Counted from the stretch's first letter, positions 21,619 through 31,790 are shown. The stretch is DNA of 45,144 bases from an uncultured Geobacter sp. (GCA_903925075.1 CAIYDQ010000302.1:1-45144), one strand, 5' to 3'. The notes: a model not told the origin generated them from the letters alone. Numbers and translations: made by a program.

Positions 21619-22116
21619 TTACAAAAGGGGGGCGGCGTTGCGGCAGTTCGACTGCTTACGGGATTGCAGTCGACTGTAGACGACGATCAGGAAGATCGTC
21701 CCCGATCCCGCCATATTCCCAAGGCTTATCGCCGTGAAAATCCTGTCCCTAACGTAGAGCCAGGCATAAAGAGAACTCACCAGGGAACCGAGGCTCCAGC
21801 CTCCGAAGGTGACCAGGGACAAGGAAAGGGCGTGGTTTTTGTCTTTGCAGGCAGTGAAGATTTGAGGCAGGTAGAGCAAAACCGCCGCAACGCCGTTCAG
21901 GACATAAAGAGATTTGATGGCAACTAGCAGATTCACGCAATGACTGTCGTCGGCTAAAACCGAGGCCCTTTTCTTTAGTAGCAGCTGAAGATACAGCATG
22001 GCGAATAAAAAAGAAGTGAAGTAGGTCACAGAACCGGCAAACAATCGACCACCAGCCCCTTTAAATTTGACTCCCCGCGGTCTGTTGAAGATCAATCCGG
22101 CGTTTCCTCGCTTCAA
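21619..22116 (-). CDS. PQ-loop-type small membrane protein (165 aa)
   Basis: Four to five hydrophobic segments are visible, including one PQ-loop (VLNGVAAVLLYLPQIFTACK) with a second, degenerate repeat (ISLGNMAGSGTIFLIVVYSR). PQ-loop proteins of the SWEET/KDEL-receptor/cystinosin type are membrane transporters or sorting receptors; many bacterial copies are unassigned. The frame begins with TTG at 22116 overlapping the cytochrome stop by 4 bp (TTGA) but lacks a clear ribosome-binding site, so the true start may be further in, near LFAGSVTYFT. It is probably co-transcribed with the cytochrome gene and converges with the MES gene 3 bp away. Confidence 0.6.
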   Translation of the reverse strand: MKRGNAGLIFNRPRGVKFKGAGGRLFAGSVTYFTSFLFAMLYLQLLLKKRASVLADDSHCVNLLVAIKSLYVLNGVAAVLLYLPQIFTACKDKNHALSLSLVTFGGWSLGSLVSSLYAWLYVRDRIFTAISLGNMAGSGTIFLIVVYSRLQSRKQSNCRNAAPLL

Positions 22117-22508
22117 CGAAAGGTCGTCGTCACGTAGTCATAGATCAGCCTCGCGTCGCTGTCAGGGATGGTCGCCTGGTCGAACTTCCTCATCCCCGGC
22201 CCCGGGTTGCGCATCACCCGGATCATATCCTCCGGTTTGGTTATCTTGTAGTCGGCCAGCACCGCCGCGTGCAGCGTCTTTTTCGGGTTGATGATGTTGC
22301 CGCCGTCGGGATGACAGGCGGCGCAGAACTGTTTGAACAACTCTTCGCCGGTCATTGCCGCTGTAGTTGGCGTAGTTGGTGCCGGAGCTGCGACTGCCGG
22401 GGCACTTTGCGCAGCTTTCTTTTCCTGCATGCTCTCTTTTTTGCATCCTGCCATACCGCTCGCGCTGATTGCCAGAGCTGCCAAGCTTGCCGCAATGTAT
22501 CTGAGCAT
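22113..22508 (-). CDS. Monoheme c-type cytochrome lipoprotein (131 aa)
   Basis: A lipoprotein signal ends at GMAGC (Cys22), followed by a Ser/Ala/Pro/Thr-rich spacer to about residue 50. The class I cytochrome domain has the heme site FCAACHPDGGN and probable axial Met in NPGPGMRKFD. It resembles small cytochromes c6 and the OmcF-type outer-membrane monoheme lipoproteins of Geobacter, but orthology is not shown. It would carry single electrons in the envelope. It is divergent from iorA-iorB and may accept electrons from that enzyme. CAGGAGAAGGACG precedes the ATG. Confidence 0.88.
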   Translation of the reverse strand: MLRYIAASLAALAISASGMAGCKKESMQEKKAAQSAPAVAAPAPTTPTTAAMTGEELFKQFCAACHPDGGNIINPKKTLHAAVLADYKITKPEDMIRVMRNPGPGMRKFDQATIPDSDARLIYDYVTTTFR

Positions 22509-22639
22509 CGTCCTTCTCCTGTTGGATCAATTTTTGCCGCATAGTATAGCAAAATTATCTTCGCGCCGTGGAAAATTCTCTTTGATGAAAAACGCCATCC
22601 ACTAGCACTGTTAGCCATTAACTGTTGAAAGAGAGCGGT

Positions 22640-22667
22640 TTGACAATGTATTGGCGAGTGTTAATTT
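22640..22667 (+). promoter_or_regulatory. Promoter for iorA-iorB
   Basis: TTGACA (22640-22645) and TAATTT (22662-22667) with a 16-bp spacer lie about 68 bp upstream of the iorA-like start. Confidence 0.55.
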
Positions 22668-22734
22668 TAACTGTTCGCCGGCCCCATAGCTATGAGTGAG
22701 GGCGCAATCTTACCACTATCAGCAGGAGGCATTT

Positions 22735-23205
22735 ATGTTATCGCTTACCGTCAATGGGAAAAATTATCAGATCGATGCGCCTGTCGACGCGCCGCTTCTA
22801 TGGGTAATCCGGGAAAAGATCGGCCTGACCGGGACCAAGTACGGCTGCGGCAAGGCGCTGTGCGGCGCCTGCACGGTTCATGTCGACGGCAAGGCTGTTC
22901 GCTCCTGCGTTACTCCGGTGTCGACGGTGCTCGGCAAGGAGATCGTGACCATCGAGGGGCTCTCGCCGGACCGCAGGCATCCGGTGCAGCAGGCCTGGAT
23001 CGCCGAGGACGTGCCGCAGTGCGGTTACTGCCAATCCGGCCAGATCATGTCCGCGACGGCGCTTCTTGCCGCCAACCCGATGCCGACCGACGAGGACATC
23101 GACGAGGCCATGTCCGCCAACATCTGCCGGTGCGGCACCTATCAGCGCATCAGGAAGGGGATCCATCGCGCAGCCGCCGCCATGGCGACGGGAGGCGAAA
23201 AATGA
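22735..23205 (+). CDS. iorA: 2x[2Fe-2S] small subunit of an IorA-type Mo hydroxylase (156 aa)
   Basis: Start at 22735 after CAGGAGGCATTT. A plant-type [2Fe-2S] domain comes first ([20 protein letters not shown]), then a helical [2Fe-2S] domain with [11 protein letters not shown] and [12 protein letters not shown]. This is the xanthine dehydrogenase/IorA layout: electrons pass from the Mo site in IorB through the two clusters to an acceptor, here probably a cytochrome, since no FAD subunit is encoded. The stop overlaps the iorB start (ATGA), so the two are coupled. The substrate is not known; IorAB homologs also oxidise aldehydes or other heterocycles. It is likely exported with IorB, because it has no signal of its own. 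Confidence 0.88.
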   Translation: MLSLTVNGKNYQIDAPVDAPLLWVIREKIGLTGTKYGCGKALCGACTVHVDGKAVRSCVTPVSTVLGKEIVTIEGLSPDRRHPVQQAWIAEDVPQCGYCQSGQIMSATALLAANPMPTDEDIDEAMSANICRCGTYQRIRKGIHRAAAAMATGGEK

Positions 23206-25361
23206 GCCGTATCGTACTGATCGATCGCCGCGAATTCCTGAAAGCGGGGGCGCTGGCCGGGGCAGGGTTGGCGCTGGGCTTCTATCTGCCCGTGAGAGAA
23301 TCGGCTTTTGCCGCCGAGCAGGCGCCCTTTTATCCCACCAATGCCTTCGTCCACATCGGCGAGGACAATGTGGTGACGGTGCTGGTGAACAAATCGGAGA
23401 TGGGGCAGGGGGTGTACACGTCGATCCCCATGCTGGTGGCCGAAGAGCTTGAGTGTGATTGGAGCAAGGTGCGCGTGCAGCCGGCCCCGGTAGCCGAGAT
23501 CTACAACAACCCCATGTCGGGGATGCAGATGACCGGGGGAAGCACCAGCATCAGGACCGAATGGACGCGCATGCGCGAGGTAGGCGCCGCCGCCAGGCAG
23601 ATGCTGGTCGCGGCGGCCGCCAAGCGGTGGAGCGTGGACCCGGCAAGCTGCCTGGCGGAGAACGGCACGGTCAGGGACGCGAGCGGGAGAACCCTGCGCT
23701 ACGGGCAACTGACGCTGGAGGCGGCGCGGATGCCGGTGCCGACGCAGATCGTCTTGAAAGACCCGTCTCGGTTCAAAATCCTGGGCAAGCCGACGCGCCG
23801 GCTCGATACGCCGGAAAAATTGGACGGGACGGCCCTTTTCGGCATCGACATCCTGCTTCCAGGCCTCTTGACCGCGCTGGTCGAGCGCTCGCCGGTGTAC
23901 GGAGGAAAGGCGAAGCAGCTGCGCAGCGAGAAAGCCAAGGCGATTCCGGGAGTGAAAGAGGTGGTGCGGATTGCCTCGGGAGTGGCCGTGGTGGCGACCG
24001 ATTACTGGGCGGCCAAAAGGGGGCGCGACGCCCTGGAGATAGAGTGGGACTACGGCCCGCGCGCCGGGATTTCCAGCGAGGCCATGCACAAGAAATACGC
24101 GGGTATGTCGGAGGAACCGGGCTTGGTCGCCAGGAAGGACGGCGAACCGGAGCGCGCCCTGGCGGGTGCGGCGAAAAAAGTGAGCGTCCAGTACGATCTT
24201 CCCTATCTGGCGCACGCCGACATGGAGCCGTTGAACTGCGTGGTTGATCTTAGGCCGGGGAGTTGCGAGATCTGGGTGGGGACCCAGGGACAGACCGCCG
24301 ACCGCGACCTGGCGGCGAAGATGTCGGGGCTTCGGCCCAACCAGGTAAAGCTGCACACGACCTTTCTGGGCGGTGGCTTTGGCCGCCGCGGCAATCCCCA
24401 TTCCGATTTCGTGGACCTGGCCATGCAGGTCGCCCTGGAGGTCAAAAAGCCGGTCAAGGTGATCTGGAGCCGCGAGGACGACATGAAAGGCGGCTACTAC
24501 CGCCCGCTGTGGCACGCCCGGATGAGCGGCGGCTTTGACGAGAGCGGCAATCTGGCGGCCTGGCAGCATCGGATAGTCGGGCAGTCGATCATGAAGGGGA
24601 CCTCCAACGAGAAACGGCGCATCAAGAACGGCGTGGACCTCTCCTCGGTCGAAGGGGCCAACGAGCTTCCCTACGAGATCCCGAACATCCTGGTGGACCT
24701 GCACAGCCCGGAAGAAGGGATGCCGGTCCAGTGGTGGCGATCCGTCGGGCATTCGCACACGGGATTCGAAGTGGAGAGTTTCATCGACGAACTGGCGCAC
24801 GCGGCCGGCAAAGATCCCTATCGCTTTCGACGCTCCTTGCTGGGCAAACACCCAAGGCATCGCGGCGTGCTCGATCTTGCCGCGGAGAAGGCGGGGTGGG
24901 GCGGGGAGTTGGCGCCGGGCCGGGCCCGCGGCATAGCCGTGTTCAAGTCCTACGAGAGCTACGTCTGCCAGGTGGCGGAGGTCTCGGTGGCGGCGAACGG
25001 CCGCGTGCGGGTGCACAAGGTAGTGTGCGCGGTGGACTGCGGCATGACGGTCAACCCGGCCACCATCGAGGCGCAGATGGAAGGGGGCATCGTCTTCGGC
25101 CTTTCCGCCGCGCTCTACGGCGCCATCACCGTGGAAGAGGGGAGGGTGCAGCAGGAAAACTTCGACGATTACCAGGTGTTGCGCATGGACGAGATGCCGG
25201 TGGTCGAGGTGCACATCGTCAAGAGCCTGGAAAAACAGGGGGGCATCGGCGAGACCGCGGTGCCGCCCATCGCCCCGGCAGTGACCAACGCCATCTTCGC
25301 GCTCACCGGCAAAAGGATCCGTCGCCTCCCCATCGACAGCGGGATGCTCGGCAAAGTCTGA
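23202..25361 (+). CDS. iorB: Isoquinoline 1-oxidoreductase-like Mo-binding subunit, Tat-exported (719 aa)
   Basis: The N-terminus carries a twin-arginine motif ([20 protein letters not shown]), so the folded complex should be exported to the periplasm. The body has the IorB plan: [67 protein letters not shown] and the catalytic-Glu motif [14 protein letters not shown] near the end. The Mo-dependent hydroxylation substrate is not predictable; the class oxidises N-heterocycles or aldehydes. The length (719) is normal for the family. It works with IorA (4-bp overlap) and probably with the cytochromes at 22113 and 33282. Confidence 0.9.
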   Translation: MSRIVLIDRREFLKAGALAGAGLALGFYLPVRESAFAAEQAPFYPTNAFVHIGEDNVVTVLVNKSEMGQGVYTSIPMLVAEELECDWSKVRVQPAPVAEIYNNPMSGMQMTGGSTSIRTEWTRMREVGAAARQMLVAAAAKRWSVDPASCLAENGTVRDASGRTLRYGQLTLEAARMPVPTQIVLKDPSRFKILGKPTRRLDTPEKLDGTALFGIDILLPGLLTALVERSPVYGGKAKQLRSEKAKAIPGVKEVVRIASGVAVVATDYWAAKRGRDALEIEWDYGPRAGISSEAMHKKYAGMSEEPGLVARKDGEPERALAGAAKKVSVQYDLPYLAHADMEPLNCVVDLRPGSCEIWVGTQGQTADRDLAAKMSGLRPNQVKLHTTFLGGGFGRRGNPHSDFVDLAMQVALEVKKPVKVIWSREDDMKGGYYRPLWHARMSGGFDESGNLAAWQHRIVGQSIMKGTSNEKRRIKNGVDLSSVEGANELPYEIPNILVDLHSPEEGMPVQWWRSVGHSHTGFEVESFIDELAHAAGKDPYRFRRSLLGKHPRHRGVLDLAAEKAGWGGELAPGRARGIAVFKSYESYVCQVAEVSVAANGRVRVHKVVCAVDCGMTVNPATIEAQMEGGIVFGLSAALYGAITVEEGRVQQENFDDYQVLRMDEMPVVEVHIVKSLEKQGGIGETAVPPIAPAVTNAIFALTGKRIRRLPIDSGMLGKV

Positions 25362-25417
25362 ATCGGGCTTCCTGGAATAACGGGTTGACTAAACAGTGGC
25401 GTAAAGGGGGCCATACA

Positions 25418-26302
25418 ATGCGCATCTTATCGCACGTTACCTGTATAACTCTCATGGTTCTAGTCCTTTTTTCAGGCGTTTGCGATGGGAAGAGCGGGAA
25501 GGAAGTGTTGCAAAGCAAAGATTATAAACACTTTGATGCAGGAAGCCCATCGGCAGTTTTGACTGCTCTTGTCGAAGCAGATCTTGGTGACTACTTTAAT
25601 AGAGAAAACGAAGATAGATATGCTCTTTGGTGGAAACTGACCGAGATTGGAGGGGTGCCTGATAATGACTATTATATTAAACTGCTAATTAAATCTTACA
25701 AGATCATCCTCAAAAACAAAGATGCCAATAATAATTACTATTTGGAATTGGAACTGGATGTCAGGGCTATTAGCGCGAGTGGAGACACAAAGGATAAAGC
25801 CCCGGTTAGTTGGAGAAATATACCGGTTGTCGTTGGAAATAACGTCTATGGTTCTGGAACGAAAGAATTTGTCGAGGCAGTTTTTGGGCGGGACGAAACG
25901 AGTAGAAAAATTTTAGCAAAAGAGCACGGTCATTTCATAGTTCCAGTAGACAAACGCACATGGGTGTTTCCTGTCAGAATGATAAAGCCAAAAGACGACT
26001 GGCTTATCGCCATGGATTCTGTACCCTTTCAAGTTAATTATGTCAGTTCTGCAGTAAAATTGTATAAATCTGAAATTAATAGAGAAAAAGCCATTATAAA
26101 TGTATGCAGTGGGTTGCGTAAAGTTGACAATTACGTTTTAGAAAGAGAAACTTACGATGTGAAAAGAGCAATAAAACACGATTTAACTAAGTTTAAAGCA
26201 AAATTTTGTACTGAAAAATATTTAAAATCAGAAAGAGCAATTATTTTTTTCTATGAGTCGTTGATAGATCATCTAAATTTAGCAGCGAAGGACGAAATAT
26301 GA
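25418..26302 (+). CDS. Exported AT-rich hypothetical protein, possible T6SS immunity protein (294 aa)
   Basis: Start at 25418 after AAAGGGGGCC. Residues 1-28 form a Sec signal peptide (CITLMVLVLFSGV), so the protein is periplasmic. No domain is recognised. The mature part is mixed alpha/beta, Lys/Asn/Ile-rich (NYYLELELDVRAISASGDTK). The codon choice is far more AT-rich than the surrounding genes, a sign of recent transfer. Its stop overlaps the start of the NlpC/P60-like gene (ATGA), which in turn overlaps vgrG. A periplasmic partner next to a peptidoglycan amidase suggests an immunity protein, as in Tae-Tai pairs, but 294 residues is long for that role. Inference from context. Confidence 0.65.
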   Translation: MRILSHVTCITLMVLVLFSGVCDGKSGKEVLQSKDYKHFDAGSPSAVLTALVEADLGDYFNRENEDRYALWWKLTEIGGVPDNDYYIKLLIKSYKIILKNKDANNNYYLELELDVRAISASGDTKDKAPVSWRNIPVVVGNNVYGSGTKEFVEAVFGRDETSRKILAKEHGHFIVPVDKRTWVFPVRMIKPKDDWLIAMDSVPFQVNYVSSAVKLYKSEINREKAIINVCSGLRKVDNYVLERETYDVKRAIKHDLTKFKAKFCTEKYLKSERAIIFFYESLIDHLNLAAKDEI

Positions 26303-27033
26303 GTGATATTGCCTTAAATTCACTCCGCTATAATGACACGAACACAAGGCGCTCGGACCCGCCAAACAGACACCACGGAGAATTAGAGATAATAGCAGAT
26401 AAAGCTTTCTTGAATTTTGACTGTTCAGGCTTTGTTTGCCACGTTTTAATAGAGTCAGGTTACCGAATTGATTATCACAGTACGGGTGCATTCCTTACGT
26501 CAAAAGGGTTTTCAACTGTACCTCCTGAAGAAGTACAAGCCGGTGACATAATACTTTTTGGCGGGCATGTGGGTATTGTCATTGAATATGCAAACTCCAC
26601 CCATTTAGGCAGATTCATTCATATGCATGGTAAAGATGATGTCGGTGGGATAAAAATCAGCGAATTTGTAAGCGTCAAAAGCACAGATTCAAACAATAGA
26701 TACTATGGTACGCGAAGAGCGATAAAAGGATTTCGAAGGGTAAAGAAAGAACGCTACAGCGGCACGGTTGATTTGCATATCAACAACAGTAATCCAACCC
26801 CCACTTTGCGGCCTCTGGGAACAATGGTGTATTCAAATTATGTCCGCAAGACCTCCAAGCCGGCCAAAACTGCCCTCCTTGATAAAACCGGGCATCTGCC
26901 GGCAAAGAAACCACTTAAGTTGAAGAGTGTCCCTCCTGACAAGGGTCTTACCGGTCTCATCGCCCGCTTATACAGCCATTTGCCAAGCTTTAAAGCGACG
27001 TCGCACAGGACAAGAAGGAGGGGCATCGAATGA
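26299..27033 (+). CDS. NlpC/P60-like amidase, probable T6SS effector (244 aa)
   Basis: The N-terminal domain shows the papain-like NlpC/P60 pattern: catalytic Cys42 in FDCSGFVCHVLIESG, then QAGDIILFGGHVGIVIEY with His90, and a third polar position probably in FIHMHGK. These enzymes cut peptide bonds in peptidoglycan. The C-terminal 90 residues are Lys/Arg/Pro-rich and may bind VgrG or the wall. It has no signal peptide, as expected for a T6SS-delivered effector. The gene is AT-rich at the 5' end and becomes more GC-rich towards vgrG. ATG overlaps the previous stop, and its own stop overlaps vgrG. Effector status is inferred from position. Confidence 0.75.
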   Translation: MSDIALNSLRYNDTNTRRSDPPNRHHGELEIIADKAFLNFDCSGFVCHVLIESGYRIDYHSTGAFLTSKGFSTVPPEEVQAGDIILFGGHVGIVIEYANSTHLGRFIHMHGKDDVGGIKISEFVSVKSTDSNNRYYGTRRAIKGFRRVKKERYSGTVDLHINNSNPTPTLRPLGTMVYSNYVRKTSKPAKTALLDKTGHLPAKKPLKLKSVPPDKGLTGLIARLYSHLPSFKATSHRTRRRGIE

Positions 27034-29081
27034 TCTTCGGGCAAACGCCTAAATTCCAGTTTCAGATATCAGGGACCAACTACGAAATAGCCGTTGAACG
27101 TTTCGAGGCGGCAGAACGGATATCCGAACCTTTTGTGGTCACTGTCTACCTCGTCAGCGAGGACAAGATCGACTTCACCGATGTGATAAAGAAAGAAGCT
27201 CTGCTGACTGTAGCCGGCAGCGACGAGGATCGTTACTTTCACGGTGTGATCGGCGACTTCACCTTGACCGGCCGCGTCGGCCGCTTCTACTCGTATCAGG
27301 CAACTATCGTCCCTGCCGTATGGATGCTCGACTTCAACAAGAACTTCAGAATATTCCAGAAGATCTCCGCAATCGAGATCGTCACCAAAATCCTCGACGA
27401 AAACCACATTCCTTCCGATTGCTATGCATTCAAACTCGCGTCCGACTACCCCGAAAGGCGTTACTGCACCCAGTACGGCGAAAGCGATTTTCACTTCATC
27501 TGCCGTATTATCGAGGAAGAAGGCATATTCTATTTCTTCGAACACGAGACGGATTCTCACACCATTATTTTTTCCGACACAGAAGCCGTCTACAGGCCGA
27601 TAGCGGGAGACGACGAAATCGTCTTTCATCACGACTCGGGACTGGTCGCCGAGAAGGAGGCCATCGATAACTTCACCTACAACCGCGCAATCCGCCCCGG
27701 CAAGATCACCCACGCGAACTACAACTTCAAAAGGCCCTCTCTCGACATGGAAATAATGGAGGAGGCCGACACTCACAGGGTCCATGAAATTTACGAGTTC
27801 CCGGGCGATTACGGACTCCCTCCAGAAGGCTCGCCGAAGGTGAAAGCCCACCTGGAAGAAGTCAAATCTCTTCAGGAAAGCGCGCAGGGCACCAGCAACT
27901 GCGTGAGATTCCTGCCGGCCAGCACCTTCACCGTCAGCGACCACAGCTTCGAGCAGTTGAACCAGGCATACTGCCTCATCTCGGTGGACCATGAAGGGAC
28001 CCAGTCCAACGTTTATGGCGAACATTCCGGGATCGGCGGCGACTACACCTATACCAACCAATTCGTAGCCATTCCCGCCTCCACCGTATACCGCACCCGC
28101 AGGACGCTGCAAAAGCCCTGGGTACGCGGCCTGCAAAGCGCGGTCGTGGTCGGCCCCCCCGGATATGAAATTTATCCGGACGAGTTCGGCAGAATAAAAG
28201 TCCAATTCCACTGGGACAGGGAAGGCAAGAAAAACGATCGGAGCTCGTGCTGGCTTCGCACCAGCCAGCCCTGGAGCGGCAATGGCTGGGGGATGGTATC
28301 GCTGCCGCGCGTGGGGGACGAGGTGCTCGTCGATTTCATCAACGGCGACCCGGACTGGCCGATCGCCGTGGGCAGCGTCAACAACGCAGCCTCGCCCGCG
28401 CTCTACAACCTGCCCGCCAACAAAACCCTAAGCGGCATCAGGACCAGAAGCACCCCCGGAGGCGGGCGCGACAATTTCAACGAACTGCGCTTCGAGGACA
28501 GGAAAGGGGGCGAGGAGGTATACCTTCAGGGCGAAAAGGACTGGAACATCCTGATCAAGAACGACAAGGGGCAGACCGTCGGCAGGGACGAAACCCACGC
28601 CGTGGGCAACAACCGCAGCAAAACCGTGGGGTGCAATCAGTCGGAAGAGATCGGGGCGAATCACACCGAAACTATCGGCGCCAACAAGAGCGAGACGGTC
28701 GCCATAGACAAGACGGAAATCATCGGCGCTGCAAAGACCCTGCGGATCGGTGGCCTGTACCAAGTGACCGTCGGCGCGGACCTGAATGAAACCGTCGGCG
28801 CCGACAAAACCGAGCAGATCATGGGCGCAAAAGTAGTCATGGTCGGAGCATACATGAGCGAGAACGTGACCGGTGCGCGCAGCATCGAAACCGGCACGAC
28901 CCATTCGGTCACGGCGGAAAGGATACTGGTTGAAGCCGCGAACGAAATTGTTTTTTCCACCGGCAGCGCCTCCATCAGCATGAAAAGCGACGGCAACATA
29001 GTCATCAGCGGAAACGACATACAAGTGAAGGGCTGCGGGAACATCATCATCAAAGGACAAAAGGTGACGACAAATGGATGA
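27030..29081 (+). CDS. vgrG: Type VI secretion tip protein VgrG (683 aa)
   Basis: VgrG forms the trimeric spike that carries effectors. The gp27-like N-terminal domain includes FQFQISGTNYEIAVERF and QYGESDFHFICRIIEEEGIF. The gp5-like OB domain shows DEFGRIKVQFHWDREGK, RTSQPWSGNGWGMVSLPR and VGDEVLVDFINGDPDWPI. From about residue 540 the repeated NHTETIGANKSETVAIDKTE-type heptads form the beta-helix spike, ending FSTGSASISMKSDGNIVISG. It is complete. No other T6SS structural gene (TssB, TssC, TssM, Hcp) lies in the window, so this is an orphan cargo island. It overlaps the amidase gene by 4 bp; a terminator follows at 29236. Confidence 0.95.
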   Translation: MIFGQTPKFQFQISGTNYEIAVERFEAAERISEPFVVTVYLVSEDKIDFTDVIKKEALLTVAGSDEDRYFHGVIGDFTLTGRVGRFYSYQATIVPAVWMLDFNKNFRIFQKISAIEIVTKILDENHIPSDCYAFKLASDYPERRYCTQYGESDFHFICRIIEEEGIFYFFEHETDSHTIIFSDTEAVYRPIAGDDEIVFHHDSGLVAEKEAIDNFTYNRAIRPGKITHANYNFKRPSLDMEIMEEADTHRVHEIYEFPGDYGLPPEGSPKVKAHLEEVKSLQESAQGTSNCVRFLPASTFTVSDHSFEQLNQAYCLISVDHEGTQSNVYGEHSGIGGDYTYTNQFVAIPASTVYRTRRTLQKPWVRGLQSAVVVGPPGYEIYPDEFGRIKVQFHWDREGKKNDRSSCWLRTSQPWSGNGWGMVSLPRVGDEVLVDFINGDPDWPIAVGSVNNAASPALYNLPANKTLSGIRTRSTPGGGRDNFNELRFEDRKGGEEVYLQGEKDWNILIKNDKGQTVGRDETHAVGNNRSKTVGCNQSEEIGANHTETIGANKSETVAIDKTEIIGAAKTLRIGGLYQVTVGADLNETVGADKTEQIMGAKVVMVGAYMSENVTGARSIETGTTHSVTAERILVEAANEIVFSTGSASISMKSDGNIVISGNDIQVKGCGNIIIKGQKVTTNG

Positions 29082-29106
29082 AGCAAGCCGCGTCCTCCAT
29101 GGTTGA
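29074..29106 (+). pseudogene. 10-codon ORF stump overlapping the vgrG end
   Basis: ATG at 29074, overlapping the last vgrG codons in another frame, opens MDEASRVLHG followed by TGA. In VgrG operons the next gene often starts by such an overlap (PAAR, adaptor or effector). The short frame may be what is left after a deletion, or a chance ORF. Confidence 0.3.
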
Positions 29107-29235
29107 CCGGCATCGGAAATGCTTTTTACATCCTGACCCCGGACAACTATTTTACTGGGCCAGATCTTTTTCGACCGCTCGTGCCGGAAGTTTGGGGTAG
29201 CGGTTCAAAACAAGCGTGGCATACTGTTGCGAGGA

Positions 29236-29275
29236 AATCCCCTGATCCTGAACAATGATCAGGGGATTTTTGTTT
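29236..29275 (+). terminator. Rho-independent terminator after the T6SS module
   Basis: AATCCCCTGATC (29236-29247) pairs with GATCAGGGGATT (29257-29268) around CTGAACAAT, followed by TTTTGTTTT. The 12-bp perfect stem is strong. Confidence 0.9.
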
Positions 29276-29350
29276 TGATATGTAAAAGGTGAGGGGGCAA
29301 GGGACGCCCGGAAAGCTCTGTAAAAGCCGGCAAACAAACGGAGGAGTGAC

Positions 29351-29836
29351 ATGACGAAGCCAGCGAAGAACACGATTTGCCTCTGGTACAATGGCGACGC
29401 CGAGGACGCGGCGCGGTTTTACGCCGAAACCTTTCCCGATTCGTCCGTCGAAGCGGTGCACCTCGCGCCGGGAGACTATCCGTCGGGTAAGAAGGGGGAC
29501 GTGCTGACCGTCGAATTTACCGTGATGGGCGTTTCGTGCCTCGGGCTCAACGGCGGACCGGAGTTCAAGCACAGCGAAGCCTTCTCGTTTCAGGTTGCAA
29601 CCGTAGACCAGGCGGAAACGGATCGCTACTGGAATGCGATCGTCGGCAACGGCGGCCAGGAGAGCGCGTGCGGCTGGTGCAAGGACAAGTGGGGGTTGTC
29701 CTGGCAGATCACGCCGATCGCCCTGACCAAAGCGGTCACCGATCCCGATCCCGCCGCCGCCAAGCGCGCCTTCGATGCGATGATGCAGATGAAAAAGATC
29801 GACATCGCAGCCATCGAGGCGGCGCACCGCGGTTGA
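29351..29836 (+). CDS. VOC-superfamily protein, PhnB-like (161 aa)
   Basis: The fold is the glyoxalase/VOC beta-alpha-beta-beta-beta module: NTICLWYNGDAEDAARFYAE, then LTVEFTVMGVSCLGLNGGPE and FSFQVATVDQAETDRYWNAI, ending CGWCKDKWGLSWQITPIAL. This is the arrangement of PhnB or 3-demethylubiquinone methyltransferase-like VOC proteins, whose activity is mostly unassigned. No signal peptide is present. AACGGAGGAGTGAC precedes the ATG. The gene is single, downstream of the T6SS terminator and convergent with the aldo/keto reductase. Confidence 0.87.
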   Translation: MTKPAKNTICLWYNGDAEDAARFYAETFPDSSVEAVHLAPGDYPSGKKGDVLTVEFTVMGVSCLGLNGGPEFKHSEAFSFQVATVDQAETDRYWNAIVGNGGQESACGWCKDKWGLSWQITPIALTKAVTDPDPAAAKRAFDAMMQMKKIDIAAIEAAHRG

Positions 29837-29913
29837 AGCGGGCAGCGGGGCCAAGCGAGCGGCAGCCGATTCCCTTAGCCCCATTGCTCGCTTTCAAGAA
29901 GCAAAAGCGGACC

Positions 29914-30915
<1,002 letters not shown>

Positions 30916-30956
30916 GCTATTTTCTCCTGGTCTTTAATCCTGAATACCGCAGTTCA

Positions 30957-31095
30957 TTGCCACAAAAAGGCGCAAAAGTCACAAAAAAAAGATTTTATAA
31001 TAAGTGCATAGGGAACCATTTTGGCTAGTACGTTTTATTTTATAGACGTAAAAACCGGAATTTTTTTTGTGATTTTTGTGCATTTTTGTGGCCAA
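30957..31095. repeat. MITE-like element with 34-bp imperfect inverted ends
   Basis: The left arm (30957-30990) starts TTGCCACAAAAAGGCGC and ends in eight A. The right arm (31061-31095) is its near reverse complement, starting with eight T and ending GTGGCCAA. About 70 bp of AT-rich DNA lies between. No ORF or direct target repeat was recognised. It sits between two minus-strand genes. Repetitive CACAAAAA composition could mimic an inverted repeat, so mobility is not shown. Confidence 0.5.
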
Positions 31096-31145
31096 CAGCT
31101 TTTTTAGGTTAATTCTTCTGCGCTCTTTTCAGCCGGGGATGGGTT

Positions 31146-31790
31146 CTATTCATCCGCCAATCCGGCCCCCATCTCAAACGCTTTCCGGCAGTCTTCCGGA
31201 AAGACGGTTTGCCGCCGCACCCTTCGTTCCTCGGGATCGCAATAATTGAAAACCATCTTGCTGTAATCCTCGAACTGGAGCGTTTCGTAGGAGCAGAGCG
31301 TCTGGGACTTGCCGAATATGCGGGCAAGATAGTTTTCGTTCATGCCGAAATGCACCGGATAATGGTACTCCCTCGTCGTCTCTTCCGCCCCGTTCATGGT
31401 GTAAATGAACGCGGTGGGGATCTTGCGGGTACGAAGAGAGCTCGGCGGGCGGCTATACATCAAGTAAGGGAAAAGCAGGCGTTCCATGAAGGAGCGCATC
31501 TCTCCCGTCACCGTGCCGAAATAGATGGGTGAGCCAAGCACAAAGGCATCCGCGTGGGCGATTTTCTCAAGTACCGGCGTGATCCCGTCCCTCATGGCGC
31601 AGGCGCCGTAACTCTTGCCGTCTTTCAGCTTGCACGCGAAACAGCTCGTACAGCCCTTGAAATCCAGATCATAGAGATGGATCAGCTCAGTTTCAGCACC
31701 GCGCGATGCCGCCCCTTCGAGGGCTTTTTCCAGTAGAGTTGCTGTGTTCCACGTTTTTCTCGGGCTGCCGTTGATTGCCATGATTTTCAT
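31146..31790 (-). CDS. Flavodoxin-fold NAD(P)H-dependent oxidoreductase (214 aa)
   Basis: The start MKIMAINGSPRKTWNTATLL (31790) is preceded by CGGAGGACACAAAA; a longer frame begins 63 bp upstream without a ribosome-binding site. The FMN phosphate loop is INGSPRKTWNT, followed by the DFKGCTSCFACK segment, the cysteine-containing loop of iron-sulfur flavoprotein or WrbA-like relatives, and the flavin-binding GSPIYFGTVTGEM. It has no second Cys set needed for a cluster, so it is probably an FMN-dependent quinone, nitro or metal reductase; the substrate is unknown. The product is cytoplasmic and complete. Confidence 0.87.
   Translation of the reverse strand: MKIMAINGSPRKTWNTATLLEKALEGAASRGAETELIHLYDLDFKGCTSCFACKLKDGKSYGACAMRDGITPVLEKIAHADAFVLGSPIYFGTVTGEMRSFMERLLFPYLMYSRPPSSLRTRKIPTAFIYTMNGAEETTREYHYPVHFGMNENYLARIFGKSQTLCSYETLQFEDYSKMVFNYCDPEERRVRRQTVFPEDCRKAFEMGAGLADE

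Noticed and set aside
23142-25214. Minus-strand open frame (690 codons) opposite iorB
   Set aside because: The plus strand encodes a complete IorB with a Tat signal and the catalytic GETAVPP motif; the minus product has no domain.
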